Source: Deltaproteobacteria bacterium (GTDB taxonomy: Bacteria > Desulfobacterota > Syntrophobacteria > Syntrophobacterales > Syntrophobacteraceae). From it: 64,000 nt of DNA. The stretch covers positions 1 through 64,000 of the forward strand of contig JAJXYD010000037.1 in the NCBI GenBank assembly GCA_021780695.1, in the 5' to 3' direction. This document shows, one piece after another, positions 1 to 8,492 of the stretch; the stretch's first letter is position 1, and each line of letters opens with the position of its first letter. Under the pieces are notes generated by a model. It had not been told where the DNA came from and did no database searches. It worked only from the letters and a program-made list of their open reading frames with translations. The position numbers and the translations under genes were made by a program.

Positions 1-432
1 CGGTGGACAAACCGGCCTGATTCTGGGTTGCCTTATCGAGCGAGGCAATCCCGCCGACACATCCATGTTTGCACCCCTCATGCACCAGCAGAAAGAAACC
101 TACGGACGCTACCCCCCCCGCAGGTGAGCGCCGATGGCGGATTTGCCTCCGAGATCAACCTTAAAGCCAGTAAATCCTGTGGAATCAGTGATATAGCTTT
201 TGCCAAAAAAAGGGGGATATCGATCTTGGAGATGGTCAAAAGCACCTGGGTTTACAAGAAGCTCAGGAACTTCCGGGCTGGTATCGAAGCCAACATCTAC
301 GTGCTCAAACACGCTTTCGGTCTGTTTCGGTCCACCTGGTCCGGATGGCATGGATTTGTTCGATGTGTGCGAAGCGCCATCGTCGCATACAATCTGCTCA
401 TACTGGGAAGACTTTGGCCTACGCAGGCCTAA
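1..432 (+). pseudogene. ISNCY-type transposase, C-terminal fragment, frameshifted
   Basis: The 3' part of an insertion-sequence transposase; its start lies left of the window. From position 2 one frame reads GGQTGLILGCLIERGNPADT and runs to a TGA just after a run of eight C at 112-119. The conserved continuation (QVSADGGFASEINL, then KLRNFRAGIEANIYVLKHAF and the WSGWHGF motif) is in another frame and ends at TAA 430-432. The RFRAGIE...LKRAFGL...W.G..GF block is typical of ISNCY-family C-termini. The frame change falls in the C run, so either the copy is dead by slippage or the C8 run is a recoding site; decay is more likely. No full IS boundary can be defined here. Confidence 0.75.
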
Positions 433-782
433 CGACTGTTTTGAACTAGATGTATGAATAGCAATGGAGTAGTGTTTCGTAAAATCGCTGAAAAAAGCGA
501 AAATCATCAAGAGTAACCCTAATAGGCTCGTTTTTTTACCAAACTGAGGCCATTTTCCCCTCAAGTGTAAAATGTGCCTCAGACGCAAACCTGAAAAACC
601 GGAGTTTTCGAATGGACACTAAATATCCGTTATATAAGAAAAATTAGGTTTCTTTCAACCTGTTGGTGCATAAAACAAACCGAGAAATAGGTTTTCATTA
701 ACAGGTTGTCGGATTGGCTCTGCCTCTTGCTCTGGAGGGGGAACCGGCAAAATTTGGCGTGTAACTTAAGAAAGACTGATAA
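433..782. other. Intergenic stretch, probable right flank of the IS
   Basis: No convincing gene in either strand. The sequence just after the transposase stop should hold the right end of the insertion sequence, for example around 590-620, but without the left end the terminal inverted repeat cannot be assigned. From about 630 onward the sequence is AT-rich and featureless. Confidence 0.4.
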
Positions 783-1037
783 TGTTCAGCTAACTGCCTG
801 CACATACGGGGATTTTATGCCTCTAGGGCAGTACAGTTAACGAATCGTTGCCGCCCTCCGGACCGGGCAAACAGCAAAATCCAGAATATCAAAAAACGCC
901 TGGGCGAAAATACGTGGATAAAACCAAAGGGGATGCACCAGAAAACTTTTGACCGACTACACGCAAAGCTCACCGAAGCCGAAATGCGGGCCGACGATTT
1001 TCTTTGTGATTTCATGGTGCGAAAGGTTTGGCTATGA
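783..1037 (+). pseudogene. Decayed C-terminus of a zinc-ribbon hypothetical protein
   Basis: An open frame without a credible start runs from just after a TAA at 780-782 to TGA 1035-1037. Its second half, KIQNIKKRLGENTWIKPKGM followed by HQKTFDRLHAKLTEAE, resembles the C-terminus of a widespread bacterial zinc-ribbon protein family, in which a QKIR.RLG segment precedes a KPKGMHW.T..RL motif. The expected N-terminal CxxC ribbons are missing, so I read this as the 3' remnant of a truncated gene. Its TGA overlaps the ATG of the next small zinc-ribbon gene (ATGA at 1034-1037), suggesting the two were once translationally coupled. Confidence 0.5.
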
Positions 1038-1309
1038 CCGATTGCATTCACCTGGACGACATAGGCCGTTGCGGCTGGTTACCGTGGCCTGGGATACTTT
1101 GCACAGGCGCGGCAAATTGTCATGGCTATAGGCCGAAGCCGCGAGCACCGACGGGCTGGCCGAAGAAATGCCGTGACTGTGGTACTATGTTCGCGCCCGG
1201 CTCGAACCGTCAGATCCTTTGCCGAGAGTGTGGCCGGAAGCGACGTCGGGCGCTCAATCGAGCATATCAGAGGTCTTTCCATGCAAAACAGGTGGAAATT
1301 CGACGATGA
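1034..1309 (+). CDS. Small zinc-ribbon protein, paralogue of the gene at 9179
   Basis: A 91-residue protein. The start is ATG 1034, seven bases after a GAAAGG ribosome-binding site; a TTG six bases upstream is less likely. It begins MTDCIH and has two CxxC pairs, KKCRDCGTMF and LCRECGRKRR, around a SNRQ motif, which is a classic zinc-ribbon arrangement. The gene at 9179 inside the integrative element has the same plan (start M-x-(N/T)DC-x-H, then GWP.(K/R)CR.C...F...SNRQ..C.EC..KR), so the two are paralogues. Function unknown; the basic C-terminus (RRRALNRAYQRS) would suit nucleic-acid binding. It follows a decayed zinc-ribbon gene. Confidence 0.6.
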   Translation: MTDCIHLDDIGRCGWLPWPGILCTGAANCHGYRPKPRAPTGWPKKCRDCGTMFAPGSNRQILCRECGRKRRRALNRAYQRSFHAKQVEIRR

Positions 1310-1412
1310 ATCACACGCCACCTGATTAACTCATTTCCGTTGGCGCATTTTGGAGAGCAATCTTGAAAAAAATCCCCATTAAAAGACATACGATCACCGG
1401 CAAAACGAATGT

Positions 1413-1631
1413 CTAGTAGCAAAAGGTTGTATAAAGCCCACTAAGAGTGCCCACAAAAATAACGGAGATTAACCAGGAAGCCAAACCGAATCCAACTATC
1501 GAGCAAATGCCCTCAACCATCCCAAAAGCGTATCTCTTCCTTTCTTTATCGCTTCCCAACAGCCCACAGCCTAGGCCCAGAGTCAGAAAGACCACGAACA
1601 ACAGCCCTATGAGTGCAAACAAGTCTTTCAT
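1413..1631 (-). CDS. Small two-helix membrane protein
   Basis: A 72-residue hydrophobic protein with two predicted membrane segments, roughly residues 4-26 (FALIGLLFVVFLTLGLGCGL) and 44-66, separated by a charged loop (SDKERKRYAF). The ATG is preceded by AAGAGGAG, a strong ribosome-binding site. No family recognised. It lies on the same strand as the larger membrane protein at 1875-2462, about 240 bp downstream of it. Small orphan membrane proteins in accessory DNA are sometimes immunity proteins, but nothing here shows that. Confidence 0.5.
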   Translation of the reverse strand: MKDLFALIGLLFVVFLTLGLGCGLLGSDKERKRYAFGMVEGICSIVGFGLASWLISVIFVGTLSGLYTTFCY

Positions 1632-1874
1632 ACACTCCTCTTAGCCAACAAAAAGGGCCTTTGAGTAATTTATCTCCCGGCTTTCCTGGCAGTCACATTA
1701 GGCTTGTCATACCACCTATGAGCATGTAGTGCTGCGAAAAAACGATTCTAAACCGTCTCGGCGCTTCCTCTTTATCGGTTTTCGCGTTAGAAATGCCTCG
1801 CAATGAACAAAGACAGCGCCCTTGACTCTGGACAGGCTGTTTTCTTGACATCGTCGGGGCCTACTTCACCATGG

Positions 1875-2462
1875 CTAAATTCCAGCAGCCGTCGTTTCAG
1901 CACTTTTGTTTATGAGAAAGATCCCGTAAATACGGAAGCCGAAAACTATAATAACCATAATTGCAAGAAACAAAAGATTAGACCATTGAGCATTGATTAG
2001 CAGACCAATGAAGGCAATTGGGACAACGCCAATGCCGCAAAGAAACAATCCAGCGATGAGCCAACCAGGACCGAGGAAATATAAAGTTAGTAGAGCTGAA
2101 GTAAGCCAGAGAGAAAAACCAAAAAGATACGAACCCGCGAAGAAGGAAACAGAACAGAAATGGCGGCATTTTTTAAAAAAGGAAAGAGGCATGAGAATAA
2201 AAAGAAAAATTAAGAAAACGCAGAAGGCTATCATCCCTACCAACTGATTTACTGCTACTGCTCTTTCTATCAGCCAGTGTAACACTCTCGCCTCCTGCTC
2301 AACCAGCGTGGTCGAGCCTTCGACATGCGGGACGCCAAATAAGAAAACGAACGTACACGATGCCAGACCATAATACAGAGAGGCGAGATTTTGCAACTGT
2401 TTCTCTGGGAGAGGTGTGTGTGTAAATATGGGTTGACCCGAGAAACGCGTTTTAAACGGCAT
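1875..2462 (-). CDS. Multi-pass membrane protein of unknown function
   Basis: A 195-residue protein with about five hydrophobic segments: near residues 28-45, 72-93, 101-121, 128-155 and 160-182. The linkers are short and charged, such as the FFKKCRH turn after the second segment. No catalytic motif or family is recognised. The ATG at 2460-2462 has only a weak upstream GAGCG. It sits in the accessory region between an IS fragment and the integrative element, transcribed toward the small membrane protein at 1413-1631. Confidence 0.5.
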   Translation of the reverse strand: MPFKTRFSGQPIFTHTPLPEKQLQNLASLYYGLASCTFVFLFGVPHVEGSTTLVEQEARVLHWLIERAVAVNQLVGMIAFCVFLIFLFILMPLSFFKKCRHFCSVSFFAGSYLFGFSLWLTSALLTLYFLGPGWLIAGLFLCGIGVVPIAFIGLLINAQWSNLLFLAIMVIIVFGFRIYGIFLINKSAETTAAGI

Positions 2463-2668
2463 CCTAGGCGCTCTACATCGGCAAACGGGCTTTGCGCTCT
2501 GCCCCGTTTGGCGGAGACGTGCAATTCAGATGCAACGAGGAGCAATATTCCAAGCCGGGACCACCCCGCCCCCCGCATCGACGCCTTTTTGTGAGGTGGA
2601 TTTTCAAAGGTGTGGACAAAATGCCCCGTTTGTCCATCCCCTTATTTTGATAATGCCCGTAAAAGTAG

Positions 2669-2726
2669 TGCCTGGGGCGGGAATCGAACCCGCACGGGGG
2701 CAAGCCCCAAGGGATTTTAAGTCCCT
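2669..2726. repeat. Left att repeat, displaced tRNA-Leu 3' end
   Basis: The first copy of the 58-bp attachment core, identical to 9980-10037. It covers the acceptor 3' strand, T arm, variable arm and anticodon arm of tRNA-Leu(UAA). After 2726 the sequence departs from the tRNA, so this copy lacks the D arm and 5' acceptor strand and cannot be a functional tRNA. Confidence 0.9.
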
Positions 2727-2838
2727 CAAAATAATTTTCATGCCACTTCACAAAACGTCATTAAAACATTGACCAGACAACGTTTTAGCCGTATGATTCT
2801 TTCACATTGCATCACCTGAAATCAGCCAGTTTCAGGCA

Positions 2839-2864
2839 AAAAGGTGGTACACGGGTGGTACACA
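2839..2864 (+). repeat. Left subterminal direct repeat, probable integrase arm site
   Basis: A 26-bp sequence found identically at 9908-9933. Each copy contains two GGTGGTACAC decamers 11 bp apart (2843 and 2854), that is one helical turn. It lies about 112 bp inside the left att core, directly upstream of the integrase gene. This position and design fit arm-type binding sites of a tyrosine integrase or excisionase; it might also serve as an operator for int. Confidence 0.65.
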
Positions 2865-2879
2865 GAAAGAGAGACGGCA

Positions 2880-4139
2880 ATGACCGAGAAAAGAAAAATG
2901 GCGTGGTGCAAAACTGCATTCAAAGGTGTCCGTTACCGGCACGGTTTTTTCAAAAAGGATGGTGTCGAGCAGCTTAGGAAGAACGGTATTCAGCCTGACA
3001 AATATTTTGCCCTTCACTACAAATTGGGCGGGAAAGTCCACGATGAGCCTTTAGGGTGGGCGTCGGATGGATGGAACGCAGAAAAAGCCGCGCTCAAGCT
3101 GGCCGAACTAAAAAGGAATCGAGCGGAAGGCGGGCCGATCACTTTAAAAGAGAGCCACGCAGCTCGCGAGGATAAGCGCGAAGCCGAAGCTGCGAAGCGC
3201 AAGGCCCAAGCCGAAGCTAGGAAAACCCTTTCGGAATATTGGAATGATTCATACCTGCCCGCCGCGAAGCGATCAAAAAAACAAAGCTCCTGGGAAAAGG
3301 AAGAACAACATTTCCGGCTCTGGATAGGGCCGCTCCTGGGTGGACTTCCTATCCGCTCTATTGGTCTCAAACAATGGGACGAGCTAGTCAAGACGCTATC
3401 GGCGGCTGGTCTGTCGCCTCGCATGAAGGAATACGTAACAGGGACTCTTCGCCGGGCGCTAAAACACGCCTACGATAGGCGCATGGTAGACGAGGCCCCA
3501 CCGACCGGGAAACGGGTTGGCGTTTCCGGGCCTGGGAATAATAGACGCCTACGCACAATATCCCATGAAGAGGAATCCGCAATAATGAGCGCATTGGAAC
3601 TCCGTGATAAAAACGCTTGGCGACTCACTCGCTTTGTATTCTTGACCGGATGCCGGGCCTCCGAAGCATTTAACCTGACATGGGCGAATGTCGATTTTTA
3701 TCGGGCTTCCCTGACGTTTCAAGATACCAAGAACCATGACTCACGGACCCTCCCACTCACGAATCCTCTACTTGAACTTTTCTCGGGTATGAAAGCGGGG
3801 GAGCCTGGACGGCGGGTTTTTACGAAAGTAGATGAGACCCCATACTCGCAAGCCCCAAACGCATTTAGTACTGTCGTTGGTGAGCTAGGATTAAACCAGG
3901 ACAGGGAAGGGAGAGATCGTGTCGTTTTCCACTCAATACGGCACACTGTCGCCACTCGCCTAGCTCAAAGGCTCGGGCCTCGCGACCTAATGGACGTGAT
4001 GGGCTGGCGAACCGTTCAAATGGCAATGCGGTACGTTCACGGCAATGAAGACGCGAAAGCAAAGGCACTGTCGATGTTGGGGACCGCCCCTGAAGCCGGG
4101 CGAGTTCTGCAATTCGGTCTGCAATTCGGAAGGGGATAG
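2880..4139 (+). CDS. int: Tyrosine recombinase (site-specific integrase)
   Basis: A 419-residue integrase that would insert and excise the element at tRNA-Leu. The catalytic set is visible: Arg259 in GCRASEAF, Lys283 in QDTKN, His351 and Arg354 in HSIRHTVATR, Trp376 in place of the second His in MGWRTVQ, and the nucleophile Tyr385 in AMRYVHG. The N-terminal 110 residues hold a DNA-binding region with a basic, Ala-rich helix (EAEAAKRKAQAEARK). ATG 2880 is preferred over an upstream GTG at 2844, because the latter would translate through the GGTGGTACAC repeats and ATG 2880 has an AGAGAG site. It lies next to the displaced att copy rather than the intact tRNA, and is followed 5 bp later by hicB. 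Confidence 0.92.
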   Translation: MTEKRKMAWCKTAFKGVRYRHGFFKKDGVEQLRKNGIQPDKYFALHYKLGGKVHDEPLGWASDGWNAEKAALKLAELKRNRAEGGPITLKESHAAREDKREAEAAKRKAQAEARKTLSEYWNDSYLPAAKRSKKQSSWEKEEQHFRLWIGPLLGGLPIRSIGLKQWDELVKTLSAAGLSPRMKEYVTGTLRRALKHAYDRRMVDEAPPTGKRVGVSGPGNNRRLRTISHEEESAIMSALELRDKNAWRLTRFVFLTGCRASEAFNLTWANVDFYRASLTFQDTKNHDSRTLPLTNPLLELFSGMKAGEPGRRVFTKVDETPYSQAPNAFSTVVGELGLNQDREGRDRVVFHSIRHTVATRLAQRLGPRDLMDVMGWRTVQMAMRYVHGNEDAKAKALSMLGTAPEAGRVLQFGLQFGRG

Positions 4140-4144
4140 AAGTA

Positions 4145-4438
4145 ATGCGAAAGAAGGATAAAGCGAACGAGGTTTCATTCAGGGAATATGTCCGTGCAGT
4201 CCTTCAACACGCGGAATACAGACCGTGTGAAGATTCGGCCTGTGTCATAGCCGTTGCAGGTGTTCTCCCCGGTTGCATGACTCAGGGCGATACGTTTGAA
4301 GATGCGCGGGAGCTGCTTATTGACGCCATAGAATTATGGGTGCTATCGGCGATTAAGGATGGAGACGTTTTGCCCGTTGTAAATGGTTGCAAACTTGCAC
4401 TTTCAGGACCGGGGGAGGCGGAGGCCGTCAATGCCTAA
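4145..4438 (+). CDS. hicB: HicB-family antitoxin
   Basis: A 97-residue protein with the HicB partial RNase-H-like fold: Y.P.ED....VIAVAGVLPGCMTQGDTFEDARELLIDAIELW. It neutralises HicA by direct binding and usually autoregulates the pair. It lacks an obvious C-terminal helix-turn-helix or ribbon-helix-helix extension, so autoregulation is uncertain. The gene order is antitoxin first, and the stop overlaps the start of hicA, which fits coupled translation. Within an integrative element the pair probably stabilises the element or limits phage growth. Confidence 0.85.
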   Translation: MRKKDKANEVSFREYVRAVLQHAEYRPCEDSACVIAVAGVLPGCMTQGDTFEDARELLIDAIELWVLSAIKDGDVLPVVNGCKLALSGPGEAEAVNA

Positions 4439-4649
4439 GATTTCACCATGCGGCAGGGCGGAGCTTATCAGGAAGCTGAAAAGGCTCGGTTTCGATGGTC
4501 CTTATCCAGGCGGACGGCATGCTTACATGAAAAAAGGCCGATTCAGACTCACCATCCCGAATCCGCACGCCGGGCAAATCGACTCTGGACTTATAAGAGA
4601 AATTCTTCGTCAGGCGGAAATCAGTGAAGAGGATTGGTTAAACGCATAG
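4431..4649 (+). CDS. hicA: HicA-family mRNA interferase toxin
   Basis: A 72-residue toxin with a double-stranded-RNA-binding-like fold. It shows the expected pattern ELIRKLKRLGF followed by GGRHAYMKKG, in which the His is the catalytic residue, then LTIPNPHAGQIDSGLIREIL. HicA cleaves mRNA independently of the ribosome. ATG 4431 lies inside the last codons of hicB (ATGCCTAA overlap), so the longer frame starting at 4383 is not used. A perfect 8-bp inverted repeat (AAGGCCGG at 4683 and CCGGCCTT at 4702) follows and may terminate the operon, although its T tract is weak. Confidence 0.88.
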   Translation: MPKISPCGRAELIRKLKRLGFDGPYPGGRHAYMKKGRFRLTIPNPHAGQIDSGLIREILRQAEISEEDWLNA

Positions 4650-4749
4650 ATCAGCTTTCAGGGGATAGCGCGACGGCGCGACAAGGCCGGAACCTTCCTG
4701 ACCGGCCTTCCCCTGGACCATTTTTCAGGAAGCGCAAAGGAAGTGCGCG

Positions 4750-5325
4750 ATGCCGGACCCCTTGAGAGAAATCATAATCCCACCAGTCGCACCAATGGTT
4801 AAATTGGAAGAAGGACAAGCAAACACTGAGGAAAGTCCTAGCAATGTCCCCGACAACACAAGCGCGGATAAGCTAGAGCTTACGAAATTAAAAATGAAGC
4901 ATGAAGTCAAGTTGTCGGAACTTCGCGCCGAACTCGAAAAACAGTCAGCGTTCAAAGCCAAATTCGGGAAATCGGCCTTCGACGCTTACTACGACAGGTA
5001 CGGCGAGGCCGCGATCAGTGGGGAAATATCCGAACTAGACGAACGCATACGGTTTCTTGAGCCTCCACCGGCGATACCCACCGAAGTGTGCGAAACCCAA
5101 GAAACACAAGCCGAAAAAAAAGACCGGCGCTCACAAGAGTGGGAAAGCGCAATTCCCATTGCGAAGGATTACTGCCGAAAACACGAAAAGTGTACCCTGG
5201 ACGATCTAAGGCAATACCTCCCTTTTTCGGCCTGTTTTCAGCGAATGCCCGCCAATGATACTTTACGCACCCACCTAAACGGGGCCGGAATCCACTTTGC
5301 AAGCGGGCGGCGACCGGGCAATTAA
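4750..5325 (+). CDS. Unknown element protein with coiled coil
   Basis: A 191-residue protein that I do not recognise. Residues 38-65 are strongly helical and charged (KLELTKLKMKHEVKLSELRA), consistent with a coiled coil. The middle part has a Pro-rich linker and an acidic, Gln-rich patch. The C-terminal 65 residues contain PIAKDYCRKHEKCTLDDLRQ, possibly a small winged-helix-like domain. The start ATG has AAAGGAAG upstream. It stands immediately before the iteron-like repeats and a strong terminator, so it may be a replication or copy-control protein; that is only positional. Confidence 0.6.
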   Translation: MPDPLREIIIPPVAPMVKLEEGQANTEESPSNVPDNTSADKLELTKLKMKHEVKLSELRAELEKQSAFKAKFGKSAFDAYYDRYGEAAISGEISELDERIRFLEPPPAIPTEVCETQETQAEKKDRRSQEWESAIPIAKDYCRKHEKCTLDDLRQYLPFSACFQRMPANDTLRTHLNGAGIHFASGRRPGN

Positions 5326-5457
5326 TATAGGCGTTTCGGGGTTAATATAGGCATTTCGGGCCTTATGCAAAAAAAATTGCATAGGGCTTTTTCTTTTTAT
5401 ATCAGCCGATTAAGCCCACCTAATATAGGCATTCCACCTACCTAATATAGGCATTTC
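5323..5457. repeat. Four iteron-like repeats, candidate replication origin
   Basis: Four copies of TAATATAGGCRTTYC start at 5323, 5343, 5421 and 5443, all in the same orientation. They form two pairs with 20- and 22-bp periods, close to two helical turns, with a terminator hairpin and an AT-rich stretch between the pairs. A partial copy (CCTAATTT) follows near 5464. Directly repeated sites at such spacing just upstream of a replication gene are typical of iterons bound by an initiator, or of operators for the AlpA-like protein encoded next. Confidence 0.65.
5360..5402 (+). terminator. Strong rho-independent terminator
   Basis: An 11-bp stem (GCCTTATGCAA paired with TTGCATAGGGC) with a loop of six A is followed by TTTTTCTTTTTAT. 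It ends the transcript of the unknown gene at 4750-5325 and lies between the two pairs of iteron-like repeats. Confidence 0.85.
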
Positions 5458-5539
5458 AAAATACCTAATTTACAAGTCATTTCAATACTTTATGATACGT
5501 ACCAAGACCTAACGATAACTCAGTTAGAAAGGGGCTGTC

Positions 5540-5782
5540 ATGGACAACGAATTTGAGAAATTACTCAAAAACCTGCCGCCGATGTTTGGCCGAACCGAGC
5601 TAAAGAACCTGCTGCCGGGGGTCATATCCGGGGGTTACCTGGCTAACCTCGACAGCCTTGGGACAGGCCCGCCAAGTAAACTGGTGGGGCGACGTCGGGT
5701 TTATTTCCGCGAATCATTCGTCCTGTGGTTGGCTAATCGAACGAAACCTCTGGCGGGTTGCTGCGCGACCAGATCGAAGTAG
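5540..5782 (+). CDS. AlpA-like small helix-turn-helix regulator
   Basis: An 80-residue basic protein. PPMFGRTELKNLLPGVISGG followed by LANLDSLGTGPPSK and GRRRVYFRESFVLWL is the layout of AlpA/excisionase-type winged helix-turn-helix proteins: a recognition helix, then a short strand with a basic turn. In satellites and cryptic prophages such proteins activate excision or replication. The start has GAAAGGGG upstream at good spacing. It sits just downstream of the iteron-like repeats and 55 bp before the primase gene, so regulation of replication is a reasonable guess. Confidence 0.6.
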   Translation: MDNEFEKLLKNLPPMFGRTELKNLLPGVISGGYLANLDSLGTGPPSKLVGRRRVYFRESFVLWLANRTKPLAGCCATRSK

Positions 5783-5837
5783 AAAAAAGCCGCACGGCGC
5801 GAACCCGGCGGCTAACAAAGAAAGGGCAATAGACACG

Positions 5838-8492
5838 ATGGAAAGTAGCAGAAATACTCAGGATTGTCCACCAAAACATGATTTCGCCGAATCGGAAAGC
5901 CACATCCTTCGAACAATAAAATTCCTACATCCTATGCCTGGCGAGGTCTTTGAAGTCCGTGCCTTGGGGCCGCGCAAGCCCCAATCGACTGCATGGGAAG
6001 GAACGGCCTACGGCAAGAAACCCATCATTTCCGGCTACTTTGATGACGTGGCAAAGGCGACTGAAGCGGTGGCGGCTCTCGATGTTGTGGGCTGTGGCGG
6101 AATTTATGTGACCTTGAACCCCGTTGACCCGGCCCTCCTGGGACGTGCAAACAATCGACTCAAGGTTGCCGAAAACACTACCTCGGACCTGGACGTGACG
6201 TTGATCCGCTGGCTGTTAATCGATATCGACCCCAAAAGACCGTCAGGCGTATCAAGCACAGGCGAAGAACATCAAGCGGCCCTTGACCAAGCTTTGTGGC
6301 TAAGGGCTGGCCTGGCGGCTAAGGGCTGGCCTGAGCCGCTTTATGGTGACTCGGGGAATGGTGCTCACCTGATTTACCGGCTACCTGATTTGCAAAACAC
6401 CGATGAGAATAAAAACTTGCTCAAGGACGCTTTGAGCGCGTTACACTCGCTTTATAGCGTCGAGAAAGAAGCCCGTCAGGGCGGGTTAATCCGCTTAGAC
6501 ATTGATCGTTCTGTGTTCAATCCTGCCCGAATTTCAAAGATTTACGGCACGGTCGCCCGCAAGGGTGAAAATATCCCGGCTAGACCGCACCGGCGGGCAA
6601 GCATGATCGTTTCACCTCGCCCGGAAGAAACGGCCACCGATAAGAGTGTTACGGTACAAATGCTCCGGTCACTTATCGAAGAGGCCCGTGTGCCGGAGGT
6701 CAACGATCAGGAGAAGCCAAAGCAACCCGGTTCCAGCAAGTTCGACCTGGGGGGCTGGCTCGATCACTACCATATAGCCGTAACGAAAATAAAGCCTCAC
6801 GGTGATTCGAAACTCTATGTTTTGGAGCGCTGCATTTTTGATTCGTCACATGCAGGCGGTGAGGCCGCGATAGGGCAGACGGAGGAAGGAAAAACCTTTT
6901 ATCAGTGCTTTCACAACTCGTGCAAAGACAAAAGCTGGGCCGATGTTCGGGCGAAAGTTAGCGGCTCAGATCGGCTCGGGAAGTTCGTTGAGCAAAACGG
7001 GATACCCGGAGGGGCTGACCCAAAGCCGAAAATCGAACAAAAACAGTCGCTTACTACGACTGAGGAACCCCGGCCTTTGCGTAGGGCCGTGCCCGACGAA
7101 GAGCCTTTTCCAGTCGATACACTTGGCCCGGTCCTGGGCGCGGCGGCGAGGGCGTTGCACGCTTCGATCAAGGCCCCTCTTTCGATGTGTTGCCAATCGG
7201 TGTTAGCTGGTGCGTGTTTGGCTTGCCAGCACCTTGCGGATGTCAAAGTCGATGGCCGCAGAATGCCGATTAGTTGCTTCTTTTTGAGCATCGCTGAATC
7301 AGGTGAGAGAAAATCCGCGCTGGATACAGTCGCACTTTTGGCGCACAGACAAATTCAGGCCGATCTTGAGGTTGCTTACCGGCGCGAGCTTTTAGATTTC
7401 GAAAACGCCGATTTAGCCTTTAAAAAGAGTCGCGAGGCGGTCTTAAAGAAGGCCAAGAGCTACGCCGAGAGGAAAGCGGCCCTTGATGAACTCGGACCGC
7501 CACCGGAAACGCCTAGACTCCCGCGACTGGTTGCGAGTGAACCAACCCTGGAGGGCCTTTACAAGCTCTTACAAAATGGTCGTCCATCCATCGGTCTCTT
7601 TAGCGATGAAGCGGGTAGTTTTATCGGTGGCAACGGGATGAACGACGAGAATCGGCTCAAGATGTCGGCTGGTTTATCGAGCCTATGGGATGGTAAGGGG
7701 CTGGACCGCACCAGGGCTGGCGATGGTGCTTCCAGCCTTCCGGGCAGGCGCGTTTGCGGTCATCTTATGGCACAGCCAGCTGTAGCGGCCAAGCTGTTTA
7801 GCGATGCGTTAATCATCGACCAGGGGCTTACAAGTCGGTTTTTGCCGGTATTTCCACAAACTACCCGTGGAACACGGGCGTATAGCACTTTGGACCTCAC
7901 GAAAAGCCCTGAAATGATCGAGTATCACACTGTTATCACGGCAGTCCTCAACACTCTTGGGCAAACGCTGGAGGACACCCCCGAAGCCCTGGACCCGCTG
8001 CCGATTTCGCCGACCCCTGAGGCGCGGGCCTTGTGGATTGCGTTTCACGATTTGATCGAAGGCCAGAGCGGGCCGGGGGCCGAACTGGATCGCATCAAGG
8101 GTTTCGCTAACAAAACGCCTGAACACGCGCTGCGTTTGGCCGGGTTATTATCTATTTTCGATGGCTACGACTGCATTGATTTCGATCACATGGGCGCGGG
8201 TATCAAATTAGCCGAGTTTTATGTGACCGAAGTCCTACGAATGAACGACATCGGGGCCTGTGACCCCAATATAGAAGCAGCAGAGAAACTGCGTAAATGG
8301 GCTTCCAGCTTTGAGTACATCCATCTAGTGCAAGTATACCAACACGGGCCTTACGGTCTGCGCGATGCTGCGACAGCCAAGGTGGCTGCGGGGATTTTAG
8401 AGGCTCACGGCTGGCTTACCCCTGTGATTGACGGAATGGTTTTAGACGGAGCGCACCGTAAGACGGTCTGGCGAGTGGTCAGATGTTCGTAA
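5838..8492 (+). CDS. Primase-polymerase / DUF3987 replication protein
   Basis: An 884-residue two-part replication protein. The N-terminal part has archaeo-eukaryotic primase motifs: WLLIDIDPKRP with metal ligands Asp129 and Asp131, GDSGNGAHLIYRL (Ser172 to His177), and LDIDRSVFNPARISKIYG near 220-236. A Cys/His cluster follows (Cys332, His338, Cys357, Cys362 in CFHNSC), like a primase zinc finger. From about residue 425 it is a DUF3987 domain, with FFLSIAESGERKSALD (487-493) as its P-loop-like signature, found in helicase-like replication proteins of plasmids and islands. ATG 5838 is chosen, with AAGAAAGGG upstream; the open frame extends further but would overlap the alpA-like gene. Confidence 0.85.
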   Translation: MESSRNTQDCPPKHDFAESESHILRTIKFLHPMPGEVFEVRALGPRKPQSTAWEGTAYGKKPIISGYFDDVAKATEAVAALDVVGCGGIYVTLNPVDPALLGRANNRLKVAENTTSDLDVTLIRWLLIDIDPKRPSGVSSTGEEHQAALDQALWLRAGLAAKGWPEPLYGDSGNGAHLIYRLPDLQNTDENKNLLKDALSALHSLYSVEKEARQGGLIRLDIDRSVFNPARISKIYGTVARKGENIPARPHRRASMIVSPRPEETATDKSVTVQMLRSLIEEARVPEVNDQEKPKQPGSSKFDLGGWLDHYHIAVTKIKPHGDSKLYVLERCIFDSSHAGGEAAIGQTEEGKTFYQCFHNSCKDKSWADVRAKVSGSDRLGKFVEQNGIPGGADPKPKIEQKQSLTTTEEPRPLRRAVPDEEPFPVDTLGPVLGAAARALHASIKAPLSMCCQSVLAGACLACQHLADVKVDGRRMPISCFFLSIAESGERKSALDTVALLAHRQIQADLEVAYRRELLDFENADLAFKKSREAVLKKAKSYAERKAALDELGPPPETPRLPRLVASEPTLEGLYKLLQNGRPSIGLFSDEAGSFIGGNGMNDENRLKMSAGLSSLWDGKGLDRTRAGDGASSLPGRRVCGHLMAQPAVAAKLFSDALIIDQGLTSRFLPVFPQTTRGTRAYSTLDLTKSPEMIEYHTVITAVLNTLGQTLEDTPEALDPLPISPTPEARALWIAFHDLIEGQSGPGAELDRIKGFANKTPEHALRLAGLLSIFDGYDCIDFDHMGAGIKLAEFYVTEVLRMNDIGACDPNIEAAEKLRKWASSFEYIHLVQVYQHGPYGLRDAATAKVAAGILEAHGWLTPVIDGMVLDGAHRKTVWRVVRCS

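Noticed and set aside
2669..2726. Second tRNA-Leu gene
   Set aside because: Only the 3' 58 nt are present; it lacks the D arm and 5' acceptor strand, so it is an att remnant.
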